Shown one piece after another: positions 27,427 through 38,196 of a DNA stretch of 64,000 nucleotides. Below the pieces are notes generated by a model. That model searched no databases, was not told the DNA's origin, and worked only from the letters and a program-made list of their open reading frames with translations. Where the stretch lies: the NCBI GenBank assembly GCA_031769625.1, contig JAUIMM010001593.1, positions 1 through 64,000 on the forward strand, given 5' to 3'. The stretch is from Taudactylus pleione. Its lineage: Eukaryota; Chordata; Amphibia; Anura; Myobatrachidae. A program made the translations under genes and the position numbers. How positions within the stretch are numbered: position 1 is the stretch's first letter; each line of letters starts with the position of its first letter.

Positions 27427-29683
27427 GTGTCAAAATTAAGCACCAAAATCAACTTCTGTCACCACAGCAAATTTTTTTTAAGTTGTATCAAAAGTTTTAA
27501 AAAGAATTTGGGGATTTTTGAAAAAAAAAATTTTGGCCGATTTTTAAGGTCCGGGGCTTACGTAATTTTTCATACAGGTAAATATATTTCTGGTGAGTTG
27601 TGTCAAAATTAAGCACCAAAATCAACTTCTGTCACCACAGCAAAATTTTTTTAAGTTGTATCAAAAGTTTTAAGCAGAATTTGGGGATTTTTGAAAAAAA
27701 AAATTTTGGCCGATTTTTAAGGTCCGGGGCTTACCTAATTTTTCATACAGGTAAATATATTTCTGGTGAGTTGTGTCAAAATTAAGCACCAAAATCAACT
27801 TCTGTCACCACAGCAAATCTTTTTTTAAGTTGTATCAAAAGTTTTAAGCAGAATTTGGGGATTTTTGAAAAAAAAATATTTGGCCGATTTTTAAGGTCCG
27901 GGGCTTACGTAATTTTTCATACAGGTAAATATATTTCTGGTGAGTTGTGTCAAAATTAAGCACCAAAATCAACTTCTGTCACCGCAGCAAGTCTTTTTTA
28001 AGTTGTATCGAAAGTTTTAAGCAGAATTTGGGGATTTTTGAAAAAAAAAAAATTTGGGGGCCGATTTTGAAGGTCCGGGGCTTACGTAATTTTTCATACA
28101 GGTAAATATATTTCTGGTGAGTTGTGTCAAAATTAAGCACCAAAATCAACTTCTGTCACCACAGCAAATTATTTTTAAGTTGTATCAAAAGTTTTAAGCA
28201 GAATTTGGGGATTTTTGAAAAAAAAATTTTTGACCGACTTTGAAGGTCCGGGGCTTACATAATTTTTCATACAGGTAAATATATTTCTGGTGAGTTGTGT
28301 CAAAATTAAGCACCAAAATCAACTTCTGTCACCGCAGCAAATCTTTTTTAAGTTGTATCAAAAGTTTTAAGCAGAATTTGGGGATTTTTGAAAAAAAAAA
28401 TTTTTGCCGATTTTTAAGGTCCGGGGCTTATGTAATTTTTCATACGGGTAAATATATTTCTGGTGAGTTGTGTCAAAATTAAGCACCAAAATCAACTTCT
28501 GTCTCCGCAGCAAATCTTTTTTAAGTTGTATCAAAAGTTTTAAGCAGAATTTGGGGAATTTTGAAAACAAAAATTTTGGGCCGATTTTGAAGGTCCGGGG
28601 CTTACGTTATTTCATACAGGTAAATATATTTTTGGTGAGTTGTGTCAAAATTAAGCACCAAAATCAACTTCTGTCACCGCAGCAAATCTTTTTTAAGTTG
28701 TATCAAAAGTTTTAAGCAGAATTTGGGGACTTTTGAAAAAAAAAATTTGGGGCCGATTTTTAAGGTCCGGGCCTTATGTAATTTTTCATACAGGTAAATA
28801 TATTTCTGGTGAGTTGTGTCAAAATTAAGCACCAAAATCAACTTCTGTCACCGCAGCAAATCTTTTTTAAATTGTATCAAAAGTTTTAAGCAGAATTTGG
28901 GGATTTAAAAAAAAAAAAATTTTGGCCGATTTTGAAGGTCCGGGGCTTACGTAATTTTTCATATGGGTAAATATATTTCTGGTGAGTTGTGTCAAAATTA
29001 AGCACCAAAATCAACTTCTGTCACCACAGCAAATTTTTTTAAGTTGTATCAAAAGTTTTAAGCAGAATTTGGGGATTTTTGAATAATAAAATTTTGCCCG
29101 ATTTTGAAGGTCCCTGGCTTTCGTAATTTTTCATACGGGTAAATATATTTCTGGTGAGTTGTGTCAAAATTAAGCACCAAAATCAACTTCAGTCACCACA
29201 GCAAATCTTTTTTAAGTTGTACCAAAAGTTTTAAGCAGAATTTGGGGATTTTTGAAAAAAAAAATTTTGGGCCAATTTTTAAGGTCCGGGGCTTACGTAA
29301 TTTTTCATACGGGTAAATAAATTTCTGGTGAGTTGTGTCAAAATTAAGCACCAAAATCAACTTCTGTCACCGCAGCAACTCTTTTTTAAGTTGTACCAAA
29401 AGTTTTAAGCAGAATTTGGGGAATTTTGAAAAAAAAAAATTTTGGCCGATTTTTAAGGTCCGGGGCTTACGTAATTTTTCATACAGGTAAATATATTTCT
29501 GGTGAGTTGTGTCAAAATTAAGCACCAAAATCAACTTCTGTCACCACAGCAAATCTTTTTTAAGTTGTATCAAAAGTTTTAAGCAGAATTTGGGGATTTT
29601 TAAAAAAAAAAAATTTGGGGCCGATTTTGAAGGTCCGGGGCTTACGTAATTTTTCATACTGGTAAATATATTTCTGGTGAGTT
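27427..29683 (+). repeat. Higher-order satellite unit 5 (13 monomers, 2257 bp, rearranged)
   Basis: It begins and ends with the same monomers as units 2-4, but its middle (about 27.95-28.8 kb) carries other monomer types, such as TTGTATCGAAAG, AAATTATTTTTAAG and GGGGAATTTTGAAAACAAAA. These types recur beside the retrotransposon and in the right array. It is therefore a hybrid between two satellite subfamilies. Confidence 0.75.
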
Positions 29684-29999
29684 GTGTCAAAATTAAGCAC
29701 CAAAATCAACTTCTGTCACCACAGCAAATTTTTTTTAAGTTGTATCAAAAGTTTTAAAAAGAATTTGGGGATTTTTGAAAAAAAAAATTTTGGCCGATTT
29801 TTAAGGTCCGGGGCTTACGTAATTTTTCATACAGGTAAATATATTTCTGGTGAGTTGTGTCAAAATTAAGCACCAAAATCAACTTCTGTCACCACAGCAA
29901 ATTTTTTTTAAGTTGTATCAAAAGTTTTAAGCAGAATTTGGGGATTTTTGAAAAAAAAATTTTGGCCGATTTTTAAGGTCCGGGGCTTATGTAATTTTT

Positions 30000-31289
30000 C
30001 ATACAGGTAAATATATTTCTGGTGAGTTGTGTCAAAATTAAGCACCAAAATCAACTTCTGTCACCGCAGCAAGTCTTTTTTAAGTTGTATCGAAAGTTTT
30101 AAGCAGAATTTGGTGATTTTTGAAAAAAAAAAAATTGGGGGGCCGATTTTGAAGGTCCGGGGCTTACGTAATTTTTCATACAGGTAAATATATTTCTGGT
30201 GAGTTGTGTCAAAATTAAGCACCAAAATCAACTTCTGTCACCACAGCAAATTATTTTTAAGTTGTATCAAAAGTTTTAAGCAGAATTTGGGGATTTTTGA
30301 AAAAAAAATTTTTGACCGACTTTGAAGGTCCGGGGCTTACGTAATTTTTCATACAGGTAAATGTATTTCTGGTGAGTTGTGTCAAAATTAAGCACCAAAA
30401 TCAACTTCTGTCACCGCAGCAAATCTTTTTTAAGTTGTATCAAAAGTTTTAAGCAGAATTTGGGGATTTTTGAAAAAAATAATTTTGCTCGATTTTAAAT
30501 GTCCGGGGCTTACGTAATTTTTCATACGGGTAAATATATTTCTGGTGAGTTGTGTCAAAATTAAGCACCAAAATCAACTTCTGTCACCACAGCAAATCTC
30601 TTTTAAGTTCTACAAAAAGTTTTAAGCAGAATTTGGGGATTTTTGAAAAAAAAAATTTTTGCCGATTTTTAAGGTCCGGGGCTTATGTAATTTTTCATAC
30701 GGGTAAATATATTTCTGGTGAGTTGTGTCAAAATTAAGCACCAAAATCAACTTCTGTCTCCGCAGCAAATCTTTTTTAAGTTGTATCAAAAGTTTTAAGC
30801 AGAATTTGGGGAATTTTGAAAACAAAAATTTTGGGCTGATTTTTAAGGTCCGGGGCTTACGTAATTTTTCATACAGGTAAATATATTTTTGGTGAGTTGT
30901 GTCAAAATTAAGCACCAAAATCAACCTCTGTCACCGCAGCAAATCTTTTTTAAGTTGTATCAAAAGTTTTAAGCAGAATTTGGGGACTTTTGAAAAAAAA
31001 AATTTGGGGCCGATTTTTAAGGTCCGGGGCTTACGTAATTTTTCATACAGGTAAATATATTTCTGGTGAGTTGTGTCAAAATTAAGCACCAAAATCAACT
31101 TCTGTCACCACAGCAAATTTTTTTTAAGTTGTATCAAAAGTTTTAAGCAGAATTTGGGGATTTTTGAAAAAAAAACATTTTGGCCAATTTTTAAGGTCCG
31201 GGGCTTACGTAATTTTTCATATGGGTAAATATATTTCTGGTGAGTTGTGTCAAAATTAAGCACCAAAATCAACTTCTGTCACCGCAGCA
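30000..31289 (+). repeat. Satellite block upstream of element 1, shared with element 2 flank
   Basis: About seven monomers collinear with 62340-63627. Shared markers include AAATTATTTTTAAG, TTTGACCGACTTTG, TTTTGCTCGATTTTAAATG, CAAATCTCTTTTAAGTTCTA, GTCTCCGCAGCAAATC, GAAAACAAAAATTTTGGG, GGGGACTTTTG and the private variant ACATTTTGGCCAATTT directly before the insertion. By eye only about seven differences occur in the last ~930 bp. Upstream of about 30.0 kb the two flanks no longer match. Confidence 0.85.
31280..31289 (+). repeat. Left target-site duplication of element 1
   Basis: CACCGCAGCA immediately before the element equals the 10 bp immediately after it (38451-38460). Both are normal satellite sequence: joining them restores an uninterrupted monomer (CACCGCAGCA followed by AATCTTTTTTAAG). 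Extending leftwards, TTCTGT on this side faces TTCTGA on the right side, so the duplication may be 16 bp with one mismatch. Confidence 0.9.
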
Positions 31290-31701
31290 TACCATTTGGG
31301 AGAGGAGTGTCCTAGGAGGAGGTGGTGAGCTGCTGAGACAGGGAGAGGGCTTCCCGAGGCAGGCTGATTCCTTCTGGGGAAGATATCGCTGCTGATCCTG
31401 CTGTTTGTGGTGCTGAGGATTTGCTGTGGTGCTGCTGCCTTTCAGCACCTTGACCAAGAGAGGCAGACCCCGGGCTGGAGGATCGAGCAGGGGCTCTGTC
31501 GCGCCTGTCCCACCTGACCCGCCTGACCCGCCTAACCTGCCTGCCGGAGGACTGCAGCGCGAGGCCGGGGATCCACCCGCCGGTTCGCAGAGGCCGCAAG
31601 TGTGTGCGGCTGGAGCTCCTGACCCCCCTGTCCCTTTGGCGTGCCTGCCTGGGAGACAGAGTGTGGGGAGTCTGACGGAGCAGCCGAAGCAGCCAGAGCT
31701 G
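31290..31701 (+). promoter_or_regulatory. 5' UTR and presumed internal promoter region of element 1
   Basis: These 412 bp are GC-rich and contain no ATG on the + strand; the first ATG of the element is the proposed ORF1 start. The segment is open in the ORF1 frame from the stop at 31414-31416 onward and would encode a proline-rich peptide, so a non-ATG start cannot be excluded. A short direct repeat CCTGACCCG occurs around 31513-31532. Non-LTR elements normally carry their promoter here; no specific promoter motif is recognisable. Confidence 0.6.
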
Positions 31702-31881
31702 ATGGAGCGGACGGCGGCGGCAAGTGGAGGACTCCCTGTACCAGCGGCAGATGTGCCGGGGAGTCGGAAGGCGGCTGATGTAGTGGTGGACCCGGCAGCA
31801 GGCGGAGGAGGTGTCCTGGACCCCCCTGGACTTTCAGTTCGGAGAGCGGGGGGTCCAGTGGAGTTCAGCAGAGTGCCAGTC

Positions 31882-32196
31882 TCCAAACCGCTGGCGGCGG
31901 GACCCCTGAGTGACACAACTCGGGGGGTAATGGCGGCCCCTGCTAGCAGTGCAGGGGAGATGGGACCAGTGTCTGCAAGTCTTGCCTCCAAACTGCAAGT
32001 TGAGGGACCCCCGAGTGAGGCAACTCGGGGGGGTATGGAGACCCTCACTGGCAGTGAATCGGAGGACATGGAGATGGCAGAAAGCAGCGATCTGGTGATC
32101 AGTGCTGAAGGTGCAGTTATGGTGACCCCTAGCCCAGCGGTGCTCCCCAAACTGTCAGTGGTGGGACCCCTGAGTGAGGCAACTCAGGGGGAGATG
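31882..32196 (+). repeat. Three dispersed peptide repeats in the ORF1 N-terminus
   Basis: A 17-residue segment occurs three times, at 31882-31932, 31987-32037 and 32146-32196. The pattern is S/P-K-x5-G-P-L/P-S-D/E-A/T-T-R/Q-G-x-M, for example GPLSDTTRG, GPPSEATRG and GPLSEATQG. The DNA is also conserved (GGGACCCCTGAGTGA and close variants), so this is a duplicated coding segment with longer variable spacers. Its function is unknown; it lies before the coiled coil in a presumably disordered region. Confidence 0.8.
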
Positions 32197-33649
32197 GCAG
32201 TGAAGCGGGGGGTGCCGCAAAAGGGGAGAAGACGGTGGCGGTGGAGGAGGACCAAGTGTCTGCGGATGAAGAAGATGACGTGTATGCTGCTTTGAGCATG
32301 GATCAGCTTCAAAAAGAGATTAGGAAGCTGAGCAACAAGCTAAGCGAGAAAAAGAGAAAAAAAGAAATGTTAGCGCTACCTGGGACAGATGGTCTTTTAA
32401 GGAGGAAATTACAGCTTTGTCCGTTTCATTGGGAAATGCTAAGGACCGCTTGGAATATTTAAAGAAAATTAAAAAAAAGATGATTAAATCGGAATCTACC
32501 TCTATGAGTGACATGGAGGTGGTTAAGTCAGAACAGGAGGAGGTTCCGTCTTCAGCTGCTGTGGAGGCTCAGCCATCTGAGGATGCTGGTCGGAGAGTGC
32601 AGGGGGAGCCAGTTGATAAGGTAAGCGATGATGCAAAGGAGACTGGGGGGATTGGGAGTGGGGGTGCCCAAATTGTTGCCCTGGTCCCCCTGGTCCCTAT
32701 AGGCGGATCAACAGTACCTGTGGGGGAACTGGCAGCTACTATCCCTGATTGCACTGAGGCCACGGATTCTGAGCTGATTCAGGCAGCAGTATTGGTAGAA
32801 GCTGGCATGGAGGGGGAATCCCATCAGGGTAAGGCTCCTGAGGAAGTGCCAGGGGTGTCTTCTGTATCAGTCAGCCGTCCAATATTGGCACAGGGAATGC
32901 CAATACTGAATAAAGAGACTCTTTCGGCTGAACAAAGAAAGGTGATTGAAACTATATATGGTGATAAAATGTTAGTCCCTGAAAGGGCTAGAGTGGCTGC
33001 CGCTGCAATAGAAAAAGACATGGTCTCGAGAGGTGAGAGGCAGGCTAAATCAGCTCCGGGTGTTCTGTCTTATGCCAGTGTGGTTACTAGACAAAGAGCA
33101 AATAATATGTCATATGCTGCACCTATGCCTGGAGGTGTTGGCAAAAGAAGGAACCTTGTTCAATTTAAGTGGATTGCTCCAGGGGAAGCCCCAAGTAGAG
33201 AGGCTTTCCTTAAAATGGTGTTTAGCCTGGGGTTCGGTGCGGCAGATCTGTACGCCTGCATTCACCCAGTGCGGACCCTGGAGTATGACTTGAGCTTTGT
33301 ATCGTACCAGGGTCTGCAGGTTTTCTGGGTGAAGTGGCAGGCGTGCAGATCCAAGGACCCATTTGACAAGTATGTGGTTAACCTGGTCACCAGGCAGGAC
33401 AGGGTCAAAGCTACGATCCTAGTCAGAAATGAATCGTTACCCCCAGAGGATATTGCCTTTTGGCTTAAGAGATTTTGTGATCTTGAATCGGGGGTAACAA
33501 AGGCTGGTTATGTGTTGGGTGTGTGGGGAGGGGCGTGGGAAGTAGGAATTAGGTTGAGGTATTATGAAAGGGGGTGTGTGCATGTGCCCTCGGCTGCCTA
33601 TATAGGTAGGGACAGGGTTCAGTGTTTTTATCCTGGGCAGCCGAGGACA

Positions 33650-33799
33650 TGTTTTAAGTGTGGTGATCACCGTCACGTTAGTTCCAAGTGCACTGTGGTG
33701 AAGTGTTCTTTGTGTGGGGGTGCGGGTCACTGGTCTAGAGATTGTCACACTGTCAGGTGCAATTTGTGTGGGGTGGAGGGGCACCCTTATAGCAGATGT
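33650..33799 (+). other. Triple CCHC zinc-knuckle cluster in ORF1
   Basis: Three consecutive knuckles, CFKCGDHRHVSSKC, CSLCGGAGHWSRDC and CNLCGVEGHPYSRC, are separated by four residues each. All twelve zinc ligands are intact. Such clusters bind single-stranded nucleic acid in retroelement ORF1/Gag-like proteins. They sit after a conserved ORF1 domain and directly follow FYPGQPRT, a context also seen in ZCCHC3-like proteins. Confidence 0.92.
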
Positions 33800-34575
33800 C
33801 CGAAAGCCAGTCACAATGTGGTGTTAGAACAGGTGGTGGGTAGTAGTGTGGTGGTGAGTGAGGTGGTGAATGAGGTAGAAGAAGAGGGTATAGAGCAGGA
33901 TGAGGTGGTAAATGTTGAAAGTAGGGAGGAGGTAATGGAGGAGACATTTCAGGAGGTTAGGCGGGGAGGGAAGGGGATAAAAGAGAAAGATACAGAAACA
34001 CAAGTTGTGTTATCCAATAAATTTGATGTTTTCTCCTCTTATGAGGAGGAAAACATAAGGAAAGATGGAGAGTTTTATCTGGTGTCAAAAAAGAACAAAA
34101 GAAAAACAAAGAGGTCTTTTAAAGAAAGTGAGAGGCACCGGGACGGGAAAAAAAGAAGGGAGTCAATCCCGGAGGTGGGGGAAGAGGCGGTAAATAAGGA
34201 AACTCTGGCCCCGATGGAAAGAAGGGTGGTGGAAAGGAGAAAGGAGGAGGTGGTGGCAATGGAGGAGACAGTGGCGGTTCAGCAGGAGGTAGTCGAAGAG
34301 ACTGATGTGGAGTCATCCCAGAGCTCGGGGGTCAGGCCAAGTGGCACTGGCGGTGGGGTACACTGCCAGGTCATAAAGTTTGTGGCCAAGGCCCCTGACC
34401 CTGGGATCCCTGAGGAGGGTGGTGTACCCTCTGGGGGGGAAGGGAGGCGGGTGGGGATGCCACAAGTGGTGGTGTGGCCGGCCCGCAGGGGGCTGGTGTG
34501 CAGTGTTGAGATTTGTTTTTTGGTGAAGGTATGTAAAAGTAAGCAAGGTCTTGTAATATTCCATAACCTAGAAAC

Positions 34576-35265
34576 ATGGATCCTCATCCTATACGATGTG
34601 CCACGATTAATGTGGCTTCCGTGTTGTCCGAATGTGCTCGTATGATGGCCTTTGATTTTTTCAATACGATTGATGTTGATGTTTTATTTTTGCAAGAGAC
34701 TAGGATTAGTAAATTGGATATCCTCCACAAGGCGATGCAGGAGTGGAGGAGGGGTCCATCTTATTGGTCTCTTGCGGCCGAGCCATACGGTGGGGTGGCA
34801 GTCCTTTTTTCTGATATGGTAACTGTGCACAAGGTTATTGAATTGCAAGCAGGTAGATGTATGATTTTGGATGTCAACATAAAGGGACAAGATGTGAGAT
34901 TAATTAATGTGTATGGGCCACAGACACCAGGTGATAGGAAAAGTCTCTTTATGGAGATAAAACCTTTTCTTTTTACAGCCCAGCAGGTCGTCTTTGGTGG
35001 TGATTTTAATACCGTTGTTAGGCCAAAAGACAGGGGAGGCTCAAGGAGACCCCTGGGCTATGATTCCAATTTTTTAGTTAGCATGGTTAGACAGGCTGGT
35101 TTGGTGGATGTGCATATTCGTCACTCCCTAGACCTCACGGGTTTCACCTACTTTAGTGGTAGTCATAGGTCTAGGATAGATAGGTTTTTTGTTAAGGAGA
35201 CTTCCAAGACTTCATCCCTTGGGGTGAGGTTGGTGGAATTTTCCGATCACGGTTTGCTCTCAGTA
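34576..35265 (+). other. APE-type endonuclease domain of ORF2
   Basis: An apurinic/apyrimidinic endonuclease-like domain (exonuclease III fold) that makes the first-strand nick in target-primed reverse transcription. This domain is intact in one frame with every catalytic residue visible, unlike the downstream RT. In target-specific Tx1-type elements this domain largely sets the insertion site, so it is the natural candidate for recognising the satellite sequence at CACCGCAGCA. Confidence 0.93.
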
Positions 35266-35894
35266 ACTTTGAATGCTTCAGAAACCCCTCAGAAGGGGCG
35301 GGGTCTGTGGCGTTTGAACTCTGAACTCCAGGAAGAAGAGAGAGTTAGGCAGTCCTTCAGGGTCTTCTTTCAATCTCAGGAGACACTTCTGGAGGCTGGT
35401 TGGAGTAGGTCTGAGTGGTGGGAGGTGATTAAAAAGAGAACCTGCAAATTTTTCCATGGCCTTATAGCTAGGAAAAACTTGATAAAGCAAAATATCTACC
35501 GTAATCTGAGAAGGAAATTGGATTTCCTGATCTCTGAGGAGGGAGATGATGGGGAAATCTCCCGAGTGAAGGCTCAGATGAAAGAGTTCCAATATAACCG
35601 ATTGGCATCCTTGGTTTTGGAAAGGGATTATGGTATGTACCACTCGCCTGATCCCTACCAGAGCTGTAGGAGGTCAGTCGACGCCAAACATGTCAGAGGA
35701 CTGGTGGATGGACAGGGTGTTCTTCGTACTGACAAGGAAGGCAGTCTGGATGTTATTGTGTCCTACTATTCTGATCTTCTGTCTGAGCAGCCACTCATCA
35801 GGGAGAGGATGGAGGAATTTCTGAGGGGAACCGCTGGTCTGAGTTCTCAGGGTGCCTCTCTTGACTCCTTGGCAAGTGATATAACCGCAGAGGA

Positions 35895-36830
35895 AGTTAG
35901 GAAGGCGATAATGGGTTTAAACCCCAAGAAATCACCAGGACCAGATGGTTTAACATCTGAGGTTTATAAGACCTTTGCTGACCTCCTGATTCCCCGCCTT
36001 GTGGAAGTTTTTAATGAGAGCCTGGATGAGGAGTCCTCCCTCCTTCCATGAGGTTATCTGCACTTATTTTGCTGTCCAACGGGAAGGACTCATCTCGTAT
36101 TGAGAACTGGCGCCCCATAGCCCTTCTCAATACAGACAGGAAGATTTTGGCAAAGGTACTGTTTAACAGGCTTTCATAGTTTTCTGAGCTGTTGCTTTCT
36201 CCTTCTCAGCACTGTACGGTGAAGGGTCATAGCACTTTTAGTGCTGTCCTTGGTGTCCGGGAGGCCATTGAGCGGTGCAGGGCTGAGAAGTGGGGAAAGT
36301 ACTTACTGGCATTGGATCAGTCTAAAGCTTTTGACCGAGTGAATCATGAGTACCTTTGGGCTCTACTGAGATGGTATGGTCTTCCAGAGAGGGTGGTTAA
36401 TTGGTTACAGACGATCTATCGTATGGCTGAAAGCTTTCCACTGGTAAACGGTTGGGTGGGCCCTACCTTTGGTGTAGGCTCGGGTGTTCATCTGGGGTGT
36501 CCCCTGAGCCCCCACCTGTATGTCTTTGCAATCGATCCCTTCGTTAGGAGGGTAGAGTGTGGGACTGTAGGGGGGGTGCAGCTGAGTCCGGAGTTTGCAT
36601 TGAGGGTGGTGGCTTACGCAGATGATGTCACGGTGGTTCTGTCCTCGCAGGCAGAGGCCCGTGGCATAGAACACCTCATTTGCGAGTACTCTGAGGCTTC
36701 GTGCTCCAGAGTAAACCGAGAAAAGTGTGATGTTTTCTGGATGGGGGAGGAGGGGGAGCCTTTTCCTCTTCCGGACAGCTTCCCTCAGGTCAATGATCAG
36801 ATTAAAATTCTTGGTATCAAATTTGATCAT
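35895..36830 (+). other. Reverse transcriptase core of ORF2 (interrupted)
   Basis: The core contains the fingers motif NPKKSPGPDG, the NWRPIALLN block (about 36105), the palm A motif ALDQSKAFD, the B motif LGCPLSP, the C motif YADD and the LGIKF block, in the order expected for non-LTR RTs. The frameshift near 36029 and the TAG at 36177-36179 both fall between the fingers motif and palm motif A, so no active RT can be made from this copy without recoding. Confidence 0.94.
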
Positions 36831-38146
36831 GGAGATTATGCCTCCCTAAATTGGGTTAACAAGCTGGAAGATGCTACCAAGAAGGTAGAGAGTTGGAAAA
36901 GATGGAAATTGTCTTTGAGGGAAAGGGTTGACTTGTGCAAAACTTACCTGATCCCGATTTTTTTGTATGTCAGTTGCGTGTGCTTTTTGCCACAATCTTT
37001 GTGGTCCAGATTGAATTCCTTGTTCTTCCTCTTGTTGTGGAAGAACAGGATCAATATAGTGAAGAGGGGTATCACCTACAGACCGAGGAAAGATGGGGGT
37101 TTGAACATGGTAAACCCAGTGATCTTTTTTGTTACAGCTTTTTTAAAGCTTAACATTGGGAGCATGTTTTTAGACACTCCTCCTCGTGGGTAGAGGGATT
37201 TAGACCATGGGTGTTTCCCTTCCTCAGATTCTGGATAGATGGAGGCCAAGTGAGAAGTTTCCGGATTCGTCATGGTTACCTCCCGATCTACGTCATCCAG
37301 AGCTTGAAGGTGATAAAGCGATATGACGTGGGAGTGGGTGAAGTCAAAAACTTCTCTAGGAGGGAGTTGGAGAGAAGAATTTTGCACACCCACTTTCATG
37401 TTCCGCTGTCACTGAGGGACTGTCCAGGTAATGTCGCTTCGGCTGGATTGGCTTTGTTAAATTCACAAAGGTTACCACCCAAGTTCAAAGATATTGCCTG
37501 GCTCACTTTTCATGGGAGGCTTTATGTTGGAGGGAACCTCAGGTGGCGAAGTGCCAGTGAACGTGGCTGCCCACGGGAGGAATGTCCAGGGGTGGAGGAG
37601 ACGATGGACCACTTCCTGCTTGAGTGTCCTTTTAATGTAAAGGTTTATGAGGAGGTTTCAAAGGCCATTGGTATCCCATGCCTTTCGGGTCTTAGTTACC
37701 CTGAGTGGGCTTATGGGGTGGTCAGAAGATACGGTGACTTTAATTTAACCACAATTTTTTTAGTTAGTTTAGCGGTTAGGTATCACACATGGAATGCACG
37801 GTGCCAGGTATCTATTCGAAGGAAGGTCCTCCCCTGTGATGTGGTGGTAGGTATGATTATGCAAGAGGTGAAAAAGATGATGGATCTGGATAAGGGGAGA
37901 CTGGATGCTGTCAGATGGTCACAGTGGTGGGGCCGTTTGAAACCCCCTTGAGTGGGTGGTTGAAAGTCTCTTCTTGTTCAGCTGGGTATTCTTTTCTGTC
38001 CTTTCACTTCCTGTAGATTTTTTATTCTATTTTTTGGTTTTAGTTGAAAAGGTTTTACATACATCTACCTGAGGTGGTGTGTATTGGTGAAGATTAGATA
38101 AGATAGATAGTAGTTAAAGTATTTGTATTGATTTATGGTTTGCTGT

Positions 38147-38196
38147 GTACATATATATAATATATTATAAAAAAATAAAAAAAATAAAAAATATAT
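38147..38196 (+). repeat. A/T-rich simple-sequence patch in the 3' UTR
   Basis: Runs of alternating TA steps and A-rich tracts (AAAAAATAAAAAAAATAAAA) form low-complexity sequence inside the 3' UTR, bordered by the 15-bp direct repeat. It may have expanded by slippage. Confidence 0.8.

Larger units (their letters stand above)
1..31289 (+). repeat. Left satellite array, ~173-bp monomer
   Basis: About 180 head-to-tail copies of an AT-rich monomer of about 173 bp, all in the same orientation. Successive units start at 103, 276 and 449 (173 bp apart), taking the conserved GTGTCAAAATTAAGC as the reference point. Length changes of 1-4 bp come almost entirely from the A-run and T-run. Each monomer reads in order: GTGTCAAAATTAAGCACC, ACTTCTGTCACCGCAGCA, a TTTTTTAAGTTGTATC segment, GCAGAATTTGGGGATT, an A8-13/T3-5 tract, GGCCGAT, GGTCCGGGGCTTACGTAA, and TTCATACAGGTAAATATA. 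The array holds no gene: the recurrent 61-codon open frames are a by-product of the repeat. A centromeric or pericentromeric role is plausible from length and organisation but is not shown by the sequence. Confidence 0.98.
31702..34645 (+). pseudogene. ORF1 of element 1: nucleic-acid-binding protein with three CCHC knuckles (frameshifted)
   Basis: In related elements ORF1 protein binds the element RNA and packages it with ORF2. The proposed start is the first ATG of the element. The reading frame runs in three pieces: frame of 31702 to about 32.21 kb, frame of 32235 to about 32.39 kb, and frame of 32417 to the stop at 34645. Each change equals one missing base; a G6 run near 32210 is a likely place for the first. 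The N-terminal piece is proline/glycine-rich with three repeated segments. An acidic and heptad-rich stretch follows (about 32250-32490: MDQLQKEIRKLSNKL, then KEEITALSVSLGNAKDRL), probably a coiled coil. A globular region (about 33150-33640) precedes three knuckles with exact C-x2-C-x4-H-x4-C spacing (33650-33691, 33704-33745, 33758-33799), an arrangement like vertebrate ZCCHC3-type proteins. The C-terminus is highly charged. The last 70 bp overlap ORF2 in another frame. Confidence 0.9.
34576..37951 (+). pseudogene. ORF2 of element 1: APE endonuclease, reverse transcriptase, C-terminal CCHC (broken)
   Basis: ORF2 nicks the target and reverse-transcribes the element RNA onto it. The ATG at 34576 lies inside the ORF1 end. 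Residues 1-230 form the APE endonuclease with all expected catalytic positions: N12, E41 (FLQET), Y113 (NVYGP), D143/N145 (GGDFN), D202 (SRIDRF) and D224/H225 (SDH). The RT begins near residue 440 (NPKKSPGPDG, 451-458). Later RT blocks are ALDQSKAFD (about 36309), GCPLSP, YADD (36615-36626), a K-rich C-D block and LGIKF; the catalytic aspartates are present. A C-x4-C-x8-H-x4-C motif lies at 37568-37627. Three lesions break it: a one-base loss near 36029 (the original frame then stops at 36049-36051), an in-frame TAG at 36177-36179 and a one-base loss at about 37170-37186. Total coding length is about 1125 codons, normal for the L1 group. Confidence 0.96.

Noticed and set aside
1..31289. CRISPR array
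   Set aside because: The units are contiguous near-identical 173-bp repeats without unique spacers, and the context is eukaryotic.
31269..32150. 293-codon open frame on the minus strand over the element 5' end
   Set aside because: It crosses the satellite/element junction and is antisense to ORF1 in GC-rich, repeat-bearing DNA where stops are rare. No recognisable domain.
33437..34587. Several antisense open frames rich in proline opposite ORF1
   Set aside because: They are shadows of the charged, GAG/GTG-rich ORF1 coding strand; the sense strand carries the clear knuckle motifs.
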